This document shows, piece by piece, positions 1 to 5,442 of a stretch of 9,291 nt of DNA. The notes beneath the pieces are model-generated. The model saw nothing but the letters and a program-made list of their open reading frames with translations. It had not been told where the DNA came from and ran no database searches. Numbering within the stretch: position 1 is the stretch's first letter; the number at the start of each line of letters is the position of its first letter. The DNA is from a bacterium (GTDB taxonomy: Bacteria; Bacteroidota; Ignavibacteria; Kapaibacteriales; UBA961), in contig JALHLL010000138.1 in the NCBI GenBank assembly GCA_022844575.1, positions 1 through 9,291 of the forward strand, given 5' to 3'. A program made the position numbers and the translations under genes.

Positions 1-412
1 CAGCTCTCGCTCCCGAAAATTCGATATTAGCTCGTGTTGTATCAAAATGTGTATTATTAGGAATTACCTTTCCCTTACCACCAACAATGGAAAAAAGTAT
101 CTTTTCGGCTGCTCGACCTTGATGTGTAGGTATTATATGAGAGAAACCGGTAAGGTCTTTTACAATATCCTCAAAAGCAAAATAGCTTCTCGACCCCGCA
201 TACGCTTCGTCTCCATCCATCATGCCTGCCCATTGTTTACTACTCATGGCAGTTGTACCACTATCCGTAAGCAAATCAATCAGAACATTCTCGGAGCGTA
301 GGAAAAACGTGTTATTATGTGCTTCGCTTAATAGTGAACTCCGCTCGCTTTCCGTCGTAAAACGAAGAGGTTCCACACTTTTAATCTTAAAAGGTTCGAT
401 AATGGTTTTCAT
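1..412 (-). CDS. tnaA: Tryptophanase-type beta-eliminating lyase, N-terminal part (runs off the left edge)
   Basis: Reading the minus strand from the ATG at 412-410 gives 137 open codons before the window ends. The product begins MKTIIEPFKIKSVEPLRFTT and contains hallmarks of the PLP-dependent beta-eliminating lyase family (tryptophanase and tyrosine phenol-lyase): LLTDSGT at residues 47-53, GDEAYAGSRS at 67-76, PTHQGRAAE at 95-103 (the QGR segment contacts the PLP phosphate in this family) and FDTTR at 123-127. The FDTTRANIEFSGA stretch resembles tryptophanases more than tyrosine phenol-lyases, which usually read FTTTR here; tryptophanase converts L-tryptophan to indole, pyruvate and ammonia in the cytoplasm. 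The family is about 460 residues, so roughly 70% of the gene, including the PLP lysine, lies outside. No leader peptide resembling TnaC is visible upstream. It is divergent from the Rrf2 gene and shares its 134-bp intergenic region. Family membership is near certain; substrate is likely tryptophan. Confidence 0.88.
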   Translation of the reverse strand, partial: MKTIIEPFKIKSVEPLRFTTESERSSLLSEAHNNTFFLRSENVLIDLLTDSGTTAMSSKQWAGMMDGDEAYAGSRSYFAFEDIVKDLTGFSHIIPTHQGRAAEKILFSIVGGKGKVIPNNTHFDTTRANIEFSGARA

Positions 413-462
413 GAAGTTCCGCTAAAAATTGTATGATTAATACTGTAAAATTACGAAATAAA

Positions 463-481
463 GATAAAAGACTCTTAAAAC
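463..481. promoter_or_regulatory. Candidate operator copy A, 19-bp imperfect palindrome
   Basis: The sequence is GATAAAAGACTCTTAAAAC. The half-sites GATAAAAGA and the reverse complement of TCTTAAAAC agree at 6 of 9 positions around a single central base. The left half is identical to that of copy B at 524-542. It lies in the region shared by the divergent lyase and Rrf2 genes, 51 bp upstream of the lyase start. That it is bound by the Rrf2 protein is an inference from recurrence and position. Confidence 0.45.
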
Positions 482-491
482 TAAAATTTTC

Positions 492-523
492 CTTGCACAG
501 TATTGCAGAATATCTTAATTTCG
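492..523 (+). promoter_or_regulatory. Possible Bacteroides-type promoter for the Rrf2 gene
   Basis: CTTG at 492-495 followed after 20 bp by TAATTTCG at 516-523 resembles the Bacteroidota primary sigma consensus (-33 TTTG, -7 TAnnTTTG), with one mismatch in each element. Transcription would start around 528-532, giving a leader of under 20 nt. Operator copy B would then cover the start site, a classic repressor position. Such AT-rich matches are easy to find by chance, so this is tentative. Confidence 0.3.
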
Positions 524-542
524 GATAAAAGAATCTGAAATC
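524..542. promoter_or_regulatory. Candidate operator copy B, 19-bp imperfect palindrome
   Basis: The sequence is GATAAAAGAATCTGAAATC, with 6 of 9 half-site positions symmetric around one central base. Its left half is identical to copy A. It ends 4 bp before the ATG of the Rrf2 gene and abuts the possible -7 element, so binding here would block transcription start. Autoregulation by the Rrf2 protein is the simplest reading. Confidence 0.45.
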
Positions 543-546
543 TTCA

Positions 547-996
547 ATGCTATCACAAACTTGTATATACGGAATTCAAACATGTATTTTTCTTGCATTA
601 CCTGAGCAAGTGGAAAAAAGGGTTCGTGTCTCTACAATTGCAGAGGAACTTCATATTTCCCCGACTTTTCTTTCAAAGATTGTCAATCAGTTAGTGCAGG
701 TAGGTATTCTGAAATCAGTACGCGGTGTTTCCGGCGGTACATGGTTAGCAAAGCCGGCACAAGAGATAAAGGCAGTTGATATAGTACTTGCCATTGATGG
801 TAACAGGATTTTTAATGAATGTTTATTGGGGTTACCGGGTTGTAACGATCGGAATCCCTGTCCTTTTCATCAGCAATGGAGCAACGTCCGTTTGCAATTA
901 TTAGCAATGTTTCAAAGCTCCACATTAGATACTCTTGCAGCCAAGGTGAACGATTTGGATTTGCGAATACGACAACATAAAAACAACGATCATTAA
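547..996 (+). CDS. Rrf2-family transcriptional regulator with three putative Fe-S cysteines (NsrR/IscR-like)
   Basis: The 149-residue product is a full-length Rrf2 winged-helix regulator. The helix-turn-helix spans about residues 26-60, with recognition-helix region ISPTFLSKIVNQLVQVG, and the wing reads RGVSGGTWLAKP at 59-70, matching the family's RGxxGG turn. Three cysteines follow in ECLLGLPGCNDRNPCPFH: C92, C99 and C105 (C-x6-C-x5-C). This is close to the cluster-binding triads of NsrR (senses NO via Fe-S) and IscR (senses Fe-S status). The neighbours are a RIC-like di-iron protein and the nos genes, so an NO-responsive repressor is the most likely role; ligand identity is inferred. No clear Shine-Dalgarno sequence precedes the ATG, which follows closely on operator copy B. 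Family assignment is secure; nsrR orthology is not claimed. Confidence 0.92.
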   Translation: MLSQTCIYGIQTCIFLALPEQVEKRVRVSTIAEELHISPTFLSKIVNQLVQVGILKSVRGVSGGTWLAKPAQEIKAVDIVLAIDGNRIFNECLLGLPGCNDRNPCPFHQQWSNVRLQLLAMFQSSTLDTLAAKVNDLDLRIRQHKNNDH

Positions 997-998
997 AG

Positions 999-1017
999 GA
1001 TAAGATACTCTTTTATC
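999..1017. promoter_or_regulatory. Candidate operator copy C, the most symmetric 19-bp palindrome
   Basis: The sequence is GATAAGATACTCTTTTATC; 7 of 9 half-site positions are symmetric, and its reverse complement begins GATAAAAGA exactly like copies A and B. It starts 3 bp after the Rrf2 stop codon and ends 21 bp before the start of the hemerythrin gene. A binding site between the two genes implies either a second promoter here or control by read-through block. Confidence 0.45.
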
Positions 1018-1038
1018 AATAATTATCCCATATATATC

Positions 1039-1776
1039 ATGAATACGCATTATGTTCAAATCACAGAAACAATGATACGATCGGGCACATCCGAGGCGAT
1101 TCCTGATAGCAGTTACATCATACATGGACAAAATGAGAATTTGTTTACAACACAAACGAATTCACAAGTTTCTGTTGAGGATACAAGTAATGAATATGCA
1201 CCAAAAGGTATGTTTATAGGGACAGACGACCTTCATTTCGACTTATGGTCGCTACCTTTTTTTGTTGACTTTATTATTGAAAATCATCATCATTTCGTGA
1301 AAAAACAATTACCTTTCATAGCCGAGTTAATTGATTATGTTAATAAAGAACACAGTAGAACCTATCCGACACTCATCGAAATTCAAAAACTTTTCCTCAA
1401 TTTTTCGGATTCATTCTACAAACATATCTTCCGAAAAGAAGAGGAACTGTTCACGTATATCAAAAAACTACACAGATTAGCCGAAGAAGGCAAACAAATG
1501 ACTGCCCCCTATTTTGGTAGTATCATTGAATTGGAAAATCAAATTTCGGCAAAGCACAATGTCGTAGAAAATGACCTGTCAAAATTAAGGCAGATAACAA
1601 ACAATTTTGAACCTCCCGATAGTGCATGTACAAATCATAAGCGTATATACAAACTGTTAAAGGCATTGTTTTTTGATATCAGACAGCATATATGTCTCGA
1701 GAATAACCTTGTTTTTCCCGAAGCACTTGAATTGGAAAAAAAAGTTCTTGTAGCAGGAACAGTTACTTCATTTTAA
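1039..1776 (+). CDS. RIC/YtfE-like di-iron hemerythrin-domain protein lacking the ScdA_N domain
   Basis: Residues about 70-233 align well with the hemerythrin domain of RIC (YtfE/ScdA/DnrN), a cytoplasmic di-iron protein that repairs Fe-S clusters damaged by NO and oxidants. Counterparts of the E. coli YtfE ligands are H84 (in IIENHHHF), H129 (in FYKHIFRKEEELF), H173 (in ISAKHNVV), H217 and E221 (in QHICLENNLVFPEAL). The bridging-carboxylate position equivalent to YtfE E133 is K133 here, with E134 next to it. The usual N-terminal domain with its CCGG-type motif is missing: residues 1-65 are a low-similarity stretch without cysteine. The first ATG is used; M58 is an alternative start that would remove most of that stretch, but its purine-rich AAAAGG lies too close to be a good ribosome site. 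Placed 42 bp after the Rrf2 gene and 18 bp before the cytochrome gene, it fits NO defence. A divergent NO/O2-binding or sensing role is possible. Confidence 0.8.
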   Translation: MNTHYVQITETMIRSGTSEAIPDSSYIIHGQNENLFTTQTNSQVSVEDTSNEYAPKGMFIGTDDLHFDLWSLPFFVDFIIENHHHFVKKQLPFIAELIDYVNKEHSRTYPTLIEIQKLFLNFSDSFYKHIFRKEEELFTYIKKLHRLAEEGKQMTAPYFGSIIELENQISAKHNVVENDLSKLRQITNNFEPPDSACTNHKRIYKLLKALFFDIRQHICLENNLVFPEALELEKKVLVAGTVTSF

Positions 1777-1777
1777 T

Positions 1778-1796
1778 TATAAAGGATTCTTTTCAT
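1778..1796. promoter_or_regulatory. Weak fourth match to the palindrome (copy D), overlapping the cytochrome ribosome site
   Basis: TATAAAGGATTCTTTTCAT matches the consensus GATAAAAGA-N-TCTTTTATC at 13 of 18 informative positions, losing the right end. It overlaps the Shine-Dalgarno-like AAAGGA at 1781-1786 and the first two bases of the cytochrome start codon, so part of the match may merely reflect ribosome-site composition. Treat it as a marginal operator candidate. Confidence 0.2.
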
Positions 1797-2247
1797 GAAA
1801 TACTTCTATTATCTTTTTATGTTGTTTTTTGTTGCAACGGGTTGTAGTAATAATGATCAACAAAATAATGGAGAACAAAAACTTAGCAATACGGAAGCTG
1901 TCGCAACGAAAGAACCCGTAAAACATGGTAAAATTCAGCATGTGGATATAAAACCGGAAATAGATAAGGAAATGGCAAAACAGGGATTAAGAATATTCGA
2001 TGTAACATGCACGAGTTGCCATAAATACGATGAACGATATGTAGGACCTCCTTTGGGTGATGTGACAAAAAAACGAACACCGGAATATGTGATGAATATG
2101 ATTTTAGATACGGAGAACATGATAGAAAAAGATGATACTGTTAAATGCTTATTACAAACATATCTCATGAAAATGCCCAATATGCAAGTAGATGAAAAAG
2201 ATGCACGTTCTGTATTGGAGCATTTAAGAGAAGTGGCTCAACAATAA
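1795..2247 (+). CDS. Lipoprotein single-heme cytochrome c, probable electron donor to NosZ
   Basis: The 150-residue protein begins with a short hydrophobic signal and a lipobox FVATGC with the acylated cysteine at C17. A polar linker rich in N, Q and E follows to about residue 55. One class I cytochrome c domain carries the heme motif CTSCH at 72-76 (H76 as proximal ligand), the VGPPLGDV segment at 83-90, and the distal Met in KMPN, most likely M127. The N-terminal helix, central GPPL loop and C-terminal helix (DEKDARSVLEHLRE) are all present, so the domain is complete. AAAGGA at 1781-1786 is a reasonable ribosome site. It sits 50 bp upstream of nosZ, and small cytochromes c beside nosZ are common in clade II clusters. 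Donation of electrons to the CuA site is therefore inferred from context; the membrane anchor would hold it on the same periplasmic side as NosZ. Confidence 0.9.
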   Translation: MKYFYYLFMLFFVATGCSNNDQQNNGEQKLSNTEAVATKEPVKHGKIQHVDIKPEIDKEMAKQGLRIFDVTCTSCHKYDERYVGPPLGDVTKKRTPEYVMNMILDTENMIEKDDTVKCLLQTYLMKMPNMQVDEKDARSVLEHLREVAQQ

Positions 2248-2278
2248 ATAATTTTCCTATTTCATTTATTATTAATTA

Positions 2279-2294
2279 TTCTCTTAGGAGAGAA
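2279..2294 (+). promoter_or_regulatory. Perfect hairpin covering the nosZ Shine-Dalgarno sequence
   Basis: TTCTCT-TAGG-AGAGAA is a 6-bp perfect inverted repeat with a 4-nt loop. The Shine-Dalgarno AGGAGAG occupies 2286-2292, 5 nt before the ATG, so half of it is in the loop and half in the stem. Ribosome access to nosZ could therefore depend on this fold. The SD is the strongest in the window, unusual for a Bacteroidota-like genome. The repeat itself is certain; its regulatory effect is inferred. Confidence 0.4.
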
Positions 2295-2297
2295 ACT

Positions 2298-4274
2298 ATG
2301 CGTAAAGCATTGACATTTATTGCAAGCGGTGCAATTCTTACCGCGTTATTATTTTTTATGATAGGTTGTCCTTCAACAGATAAATCTGTTGTAAATGATG
2401 GCAACCAAGGTAATGCGGCATTTGTGCCACCCGGCAAACACGACGATTTTTATGCTTTTATGTCCGGCGGTTTTAGCGGACAAATAGGTGTGTACGGATT
2501 ACCGAGCGGCCGACTTTTCAGAGTAATTCCTGTTTTTTCGCAGGATGCCGAAAAAGGATACGGTTATGCGGAAGAAACAAAACCGATGTTTAATACATCG
2601 CATGGATTTATTCCTTGGGATGATTTGCACCACCTGCAATTATCGAAAACAAAAGGCGAACTTGATGGTCGTTGGCTATTTGCTAATGCCAATAATACGC
2701 CGCGTGTTGCTCGTATAGATTTACGAACATTCCGTACAGTAGAGGTACTGGAAATACCTAATACAGGCGGTAATCATGCCTCACCGTTTATAACGGAAAA
2801 TACCGAGTATATAGTTTCCGCCTCACGCTTTAGCATTCCGAGTGAATACGGGAATAGTGATGTGCCTATAGAAACATATAAAGAGAATTTTAAAGGTGCA
2901 TTAACTTTTATTAAATGTGATAATGAAAAATCAGGTGCTATGAAACTCGGTTTTCAAATTCTTATGCCCGGATTTAATTATGATTTAAGTCGTGCCGGAA
3001 AAGACAAGTCTCATGGATGGTTCTTTTTTACCTGTTATAATTCTGAGCAAGCAAATACAATGCTTGAAGTAAATGCAAGCCAAAAAGATAAAGATTTTAT
3101 TGCTGCGGTCAACTGGAAAAAAGCGGAAGAATATCTTGCACAAGGTAAAGGCAAAGCAATGAAATCGCAGTATGCACATAATACATACGATGAAACAACA
3201 CATTCCGCAAAGTCGGAAATACTTTCCGAAGTCATTACACTCGATCCGGCTGATTGTCCGGGCATGGTATATTTTATTCCGACACCAAAATCACCTCATG
3301 GATGCGATGTTGATCCTACGGGTGAATATATTGCAGGTGGCGGTAAATTAGCCTCAGTCATACCTGTATATTCCTTCACAAAAATCCAAAAGGCGATTGC
3401 CGACAAAAAATTTGATGGTGATTTTGCAGGAATACCGGTACTTAATTATGCTGCGGCATTACATGGTGAGGTGAAAAAGCCGGGATTAGGCCCATTGCAT
3501 ACCGAATTTGATGAAAAAGGTAATGCTTACACATCATTTTTTGTTTCATCGGAAATCGTAAAATGGAATGTAAAAGAATGTAAGGTACTTGATAGAGCAC
3601 CTACATTTTATTCGGTTGGACATTTATTGGTTCCGGGTGGTGACTGCCGTACACCAGCCGGAAAATATGTTGTTGCGATGAACAAAATCACAAAAGATCG
3701 TTATTTACCAACAGGACCCGAGTTAACTCAATCGGCGCAGCTTTATGATATAAGCGGCGAGAAAATGAAATTAATTCTCGATTTTCCGACCATCGGAGAA
3801 CCGCATTATGCGCAGGCATGTCCTGCGGAATTATTAACTAAAAACTCCGTAAAGTCATTTAAACTTTTAGAGAATAAACACCCCTATGTGGCACTTGGTG
3901 AAAAAGAAGCACGTGTGGAACGTAAAGGTAATGATGTACATATATATATGACCTCTATACGTTCGCACTTTATGCCCGATAATGTGGAGGGTATAAAGTT
4001 AGGTGATATAGTCTATTTCCACGTAACGAATTTAGAGCAAGACTGGGATGTTCCACATGGTTTTGCCGTAAAAGGCGGGGCTGACTGCACGGAATTACTT
4101 TTAATGCCCGGCGAAACACAAACTATGAAATGGATACCGAAAGCTACAGGTGTGTATCCTTTCTATTGTACTGATTTCTGCTCGGCTTTACATCAGGAAA
4201 TGCAGGGCTATATACGAGTTTCTCCGGCAAATTCTTCCGGTGAACTGAAAGCAAATACTATTGCAAAAAAATAA
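2298..4274 (+). CDS. nosZ: Nitrous oxide reductase, clade II, lipoprotein form
   Basis: This is the terminal denitrification enzyme, reducing N2O to N2 in the cell envelope. The 658-residue protein starts with a Sec lipoprotein signal (LLFFMIGC, acylated C24) and has no twin-arginine motif, as expected for clade II rather than clade I. A seven-bladed beta-propeller follows, and all seven CuZ histidines can be placed: H111 and H112 (DDLHH), H160 (GGNH), H334 (SPHGCDVD), H401 (LGPLHTEFD), H442 (SVGHL) and H503 (EPHYAQ). The C-terminal cupredoxin domain carries CuA: H557 (RSHFMPD) and the C-x3-C-x3-H-x2-M motif C624, C628, H632, M635 in YCTDFCSALHQEM. D626 stands where clade I enzymes usually have Trp, as in other clade II proteins. 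No active-site residue is missing, so the enzyme should be functional. The start is fixed by AGGAGAG 5 nt upstream. Confidence 0.98.
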   Translation: MRKALTFIASGAILTALLFFMIGCPSTDKSVVNDGNQGNAAFVPPGKHDDFYAFMSGGFSGQIGVYGLPSGRLFRVIPVFSQDAEKGYGYAEETKPMFNTSHGFIPWDDLHHLQLSKTKGELDGRWLFANANNTPRVARIDLRTFRTVEVLEIPNTGGNHASPFITENTEYIVSASRFSIPSEYGNSDVPIETYKENFKGALTFIKCDNEKSGAMKLGFQILMPGFNYDLSRAGKDKSHGWFFFTCYNSEQANTMLEVNASQKDKDFIAAVNWKKAEEYLAQGKGKAMKSQYAHNTYDETTHSAKSEILSEVITLDPADCPGMVYFIPTPKSPHGCDVDPTGEYIAGGGKLASVIPVYSFTKIQKAIADKKFDGDFAGIPVLNYAAALHGEVKKPGLGPLHTEFDEKGNAYTSFFVSSEIVKWNVKECKVLDRAPTFYSVGHLLVPGGDCRTPAGKYVVAMNKITKDRYLPTGPELTQSAQLYDISGEKMKLILDFPTIGEPHYAQACPAELLTKNSVKSFKLLENKHPYVALGEKEARVERKGNDVHIYMTSIRSHFMPDNVEGIKLGDIVYFHVTNLEQDWDVPHGFAVKGGADCTELLLMPGETQTMKWIPKATGVYPFYCTDFCSALHQEMQGYIRVSPANSSGELKANTIAKK

Positions 4275-4296
4275 CAAACGGCTATTATGTAAATAA

Positions 4297-4360
4297 GGCG
4301 AAAACTCTCTCCTGTGTCATCTTCCACGCACCTTCTATGTACGCAGGAGAGAGAAACGCC
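4297..4360 (+). promoter_or_regulatory. Long stem-loop between nosZ and the nosL fusion gene
   Basis: CTCTCTCCTGTGT at 4305-4317 pairs with ACGCAGGAGAGAG at 4341-4353 (13 bp, one G-U) around a 23-nt loop. Flanking GGCG (4297-4300) and CGCC (4357-4360) add four outer pairs after an A-rich internal loop. No U tract follows, so it is not a typical intrinsic terminator. It lies 22 nt after the nosZ stop in a 135-bp gap, where an mRNA-stabilising or processing element, or partial attenuator, would let nosZ be expressed above the maturation genes. The structure is seen; its role is inferred. Confidence 0.6.
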
Positions 4361-4409
4361 GCACTTCCCACCATAATTTCTTTCTATTAAGATTTTTAAG
4401 GATATTGTC

Positions 4410-5441
4410 GTGAAAATCACTTCGCGTTTAATTATGATTATCGGCTCATTATTATTAATCGGTGTTTACTTTGTACCGATTTGGAGCATTTCACTTGATG
4501 CGCCTCAATATCCAGAAGGTATAGGATTAAAAATTCATGTTAATACGATAGTCGGTGAAAAAGAGAATGATCTACAAAACATTAATAATCTCAATCACTA
4601 TATAGGCATGAAACGTATAGAGCCCGACAGCATTACAGAATTACAGTATATGCCCATAATTATCGGCATTATGTGCGGGTTGGGGATTCTTATCGGAGTT
4701 ATGGGAAAAAGGAAATTGGTAATGATATGGGCGATTTTATTTATTATTATCGGAGCTGTCGGATTAACCGATTTTTATATGTGGGAATATGATTACGGTC
4801 ACAATCTTGATCCACATGCGGCTATACGAATTGACGGAATGTCATATCAACCACCATTACTCGGTACTAAACAATTACTGAATTTTACGGCACACTCATT
4901 CCCCGACATAGGTGGTTACCTTGTTGCGGCATCTATAGTATGCGCTTTTCTTGCATGGTTTTTAGGACGTACGGTACAACCGAAAGTAAAATCCGCATCT
5001 GTGGCAATGCTTATTTTTTCACTAAGTTCCTTATTCACCTCATGTACCAATGGGCCGGATGAGATAATATATGGAAAAGAAGACTGCGCTCACTGTAAAA
5101 TGACTATTGCCGACAATAAGTTTGCGGCACAATTAGTAACACATAAAAGAAAAGTATATAAATTTGATGCGATTGAATGTATGGCGGGGTATATTATAGA
5201 AGGGAAAGTAACCAAAGAAGATATAGGCGGAATGTGGGTAAATGTTTTTAACAAGCCCGGAGAATTCTCGGTCGGCGAAAAATCATTTTATGTACAATCG
5301 GATAACATACCAAGCCCTATGGGTTTGTTTCTTTCGGCTTACACAACGAAAGCTGAAGCGGAAAAAATGATTGCCGATAAAGGAGGCAAGTTATTATATT
5401 GGGATGGTGTAAAATTATTGGTCGCCAAAGAGTGGGAATGA
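4410..5441 (+). CDS. nosL: Multi-pass membrane domain fused to NosL copper chaperone
   Basis: The GTG start is supported by AAGGA at 4398-4402. The 343-residue product has two parts. Residues 1-190 form a membrane domain with helices at about 6-26, 79-98, 103-121 and 168-187, and extracytoplasmic loops at 27-78 (including PIWSISLDAPQYPEGIG) and 122-167. Residues 213-343 are a NosL domain, the Cu(I) chaperone for nitrous oxide reductase, with CAHCKM (C226, C229, M231), IECMAGY and PSPMGLFLSAY (M304). Between them, residues 195-212 look like a complete lipoprotein signal (LIFSLSSLFTSC) and probably serve as a fifth helix, which puts NosL in the periplasm when the N-terminus is inside; KRK at 100-102 and the basic stretch at 187-194 agree. 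In other nos clusters of this type I recall the two parts as separate genes; here they are one frame. It is 1 bp upstream of nosD. Confidence 0.88.
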   Translation: MKITSRLIMIIGSLLLIGVYFVPIWSISLDAPQYPEGIGLKIHVNTIVGEKENDLQNINNLNHYIGMKRIEPDSITELQYMPIIIGIMCGLGILIGVMGKRKLVMIWAILFIIIGAVGLTDFYMWEYDYGHNLDPHAAIRIDGMSYQPPLLGTKQLLNFTAHSFPDIGGYLVAASIVCAFLAWFLGRTVQPKVKSASVAMLIFSLSSLFTSCTNGPDEIIYGKEDCAHCKMTIADNKFAAQLVTHKRKVYKFDAIECMAGYIIEGKVTKEDIGGMWVNVFNKPGEFSVGEKSFYVQSDNIPSPMGLFLSAYTTKAEAEKMIADKGGKLLYWDGVKLLVAKEWE

Positions 5442-5442
5442 T

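Noticed and set aside
47..425. Plus-strand open frames over the left edge (84 and 67 codons)
   Set aside because: They are shadows of the minus-strand lyase, whose frame gives clear conserved family motifs across the same bases.
413..546. TnaC-like leader peptide upstream of the lyase gene
   Set aside because: No ATG-initiated short frame with a Trp codon is present on the minus strand in this interval.
997..1038. Fnr/Crp-type site (TTGAT-N4-ATCAA) before the hemerythrin gene
   Set aside because: Only a partial TTATCAATAA is present without the matching half; the symmetry there is explained by operator copy C.
2985..3265. Minus-strand open frames inside nosZ
   Set aside because: They overlap a fully conserved nosZ frame and give Cys/Phe-rich sequences with no recognisable domain.
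4297..4360. Stem-loop as a Rho-independent terminator
   Set aside because: No U-run follows the stem, and the downstream nosLDFY genes need transcription with no clear new promoter seen.
4208..4420. Minus-strand 70-codon frame across the nosZ-nosL gap
   Set aside because: It runs through the stem-loop and the nosZ end and has no credible protein features; the stem-loop explains the gap better.
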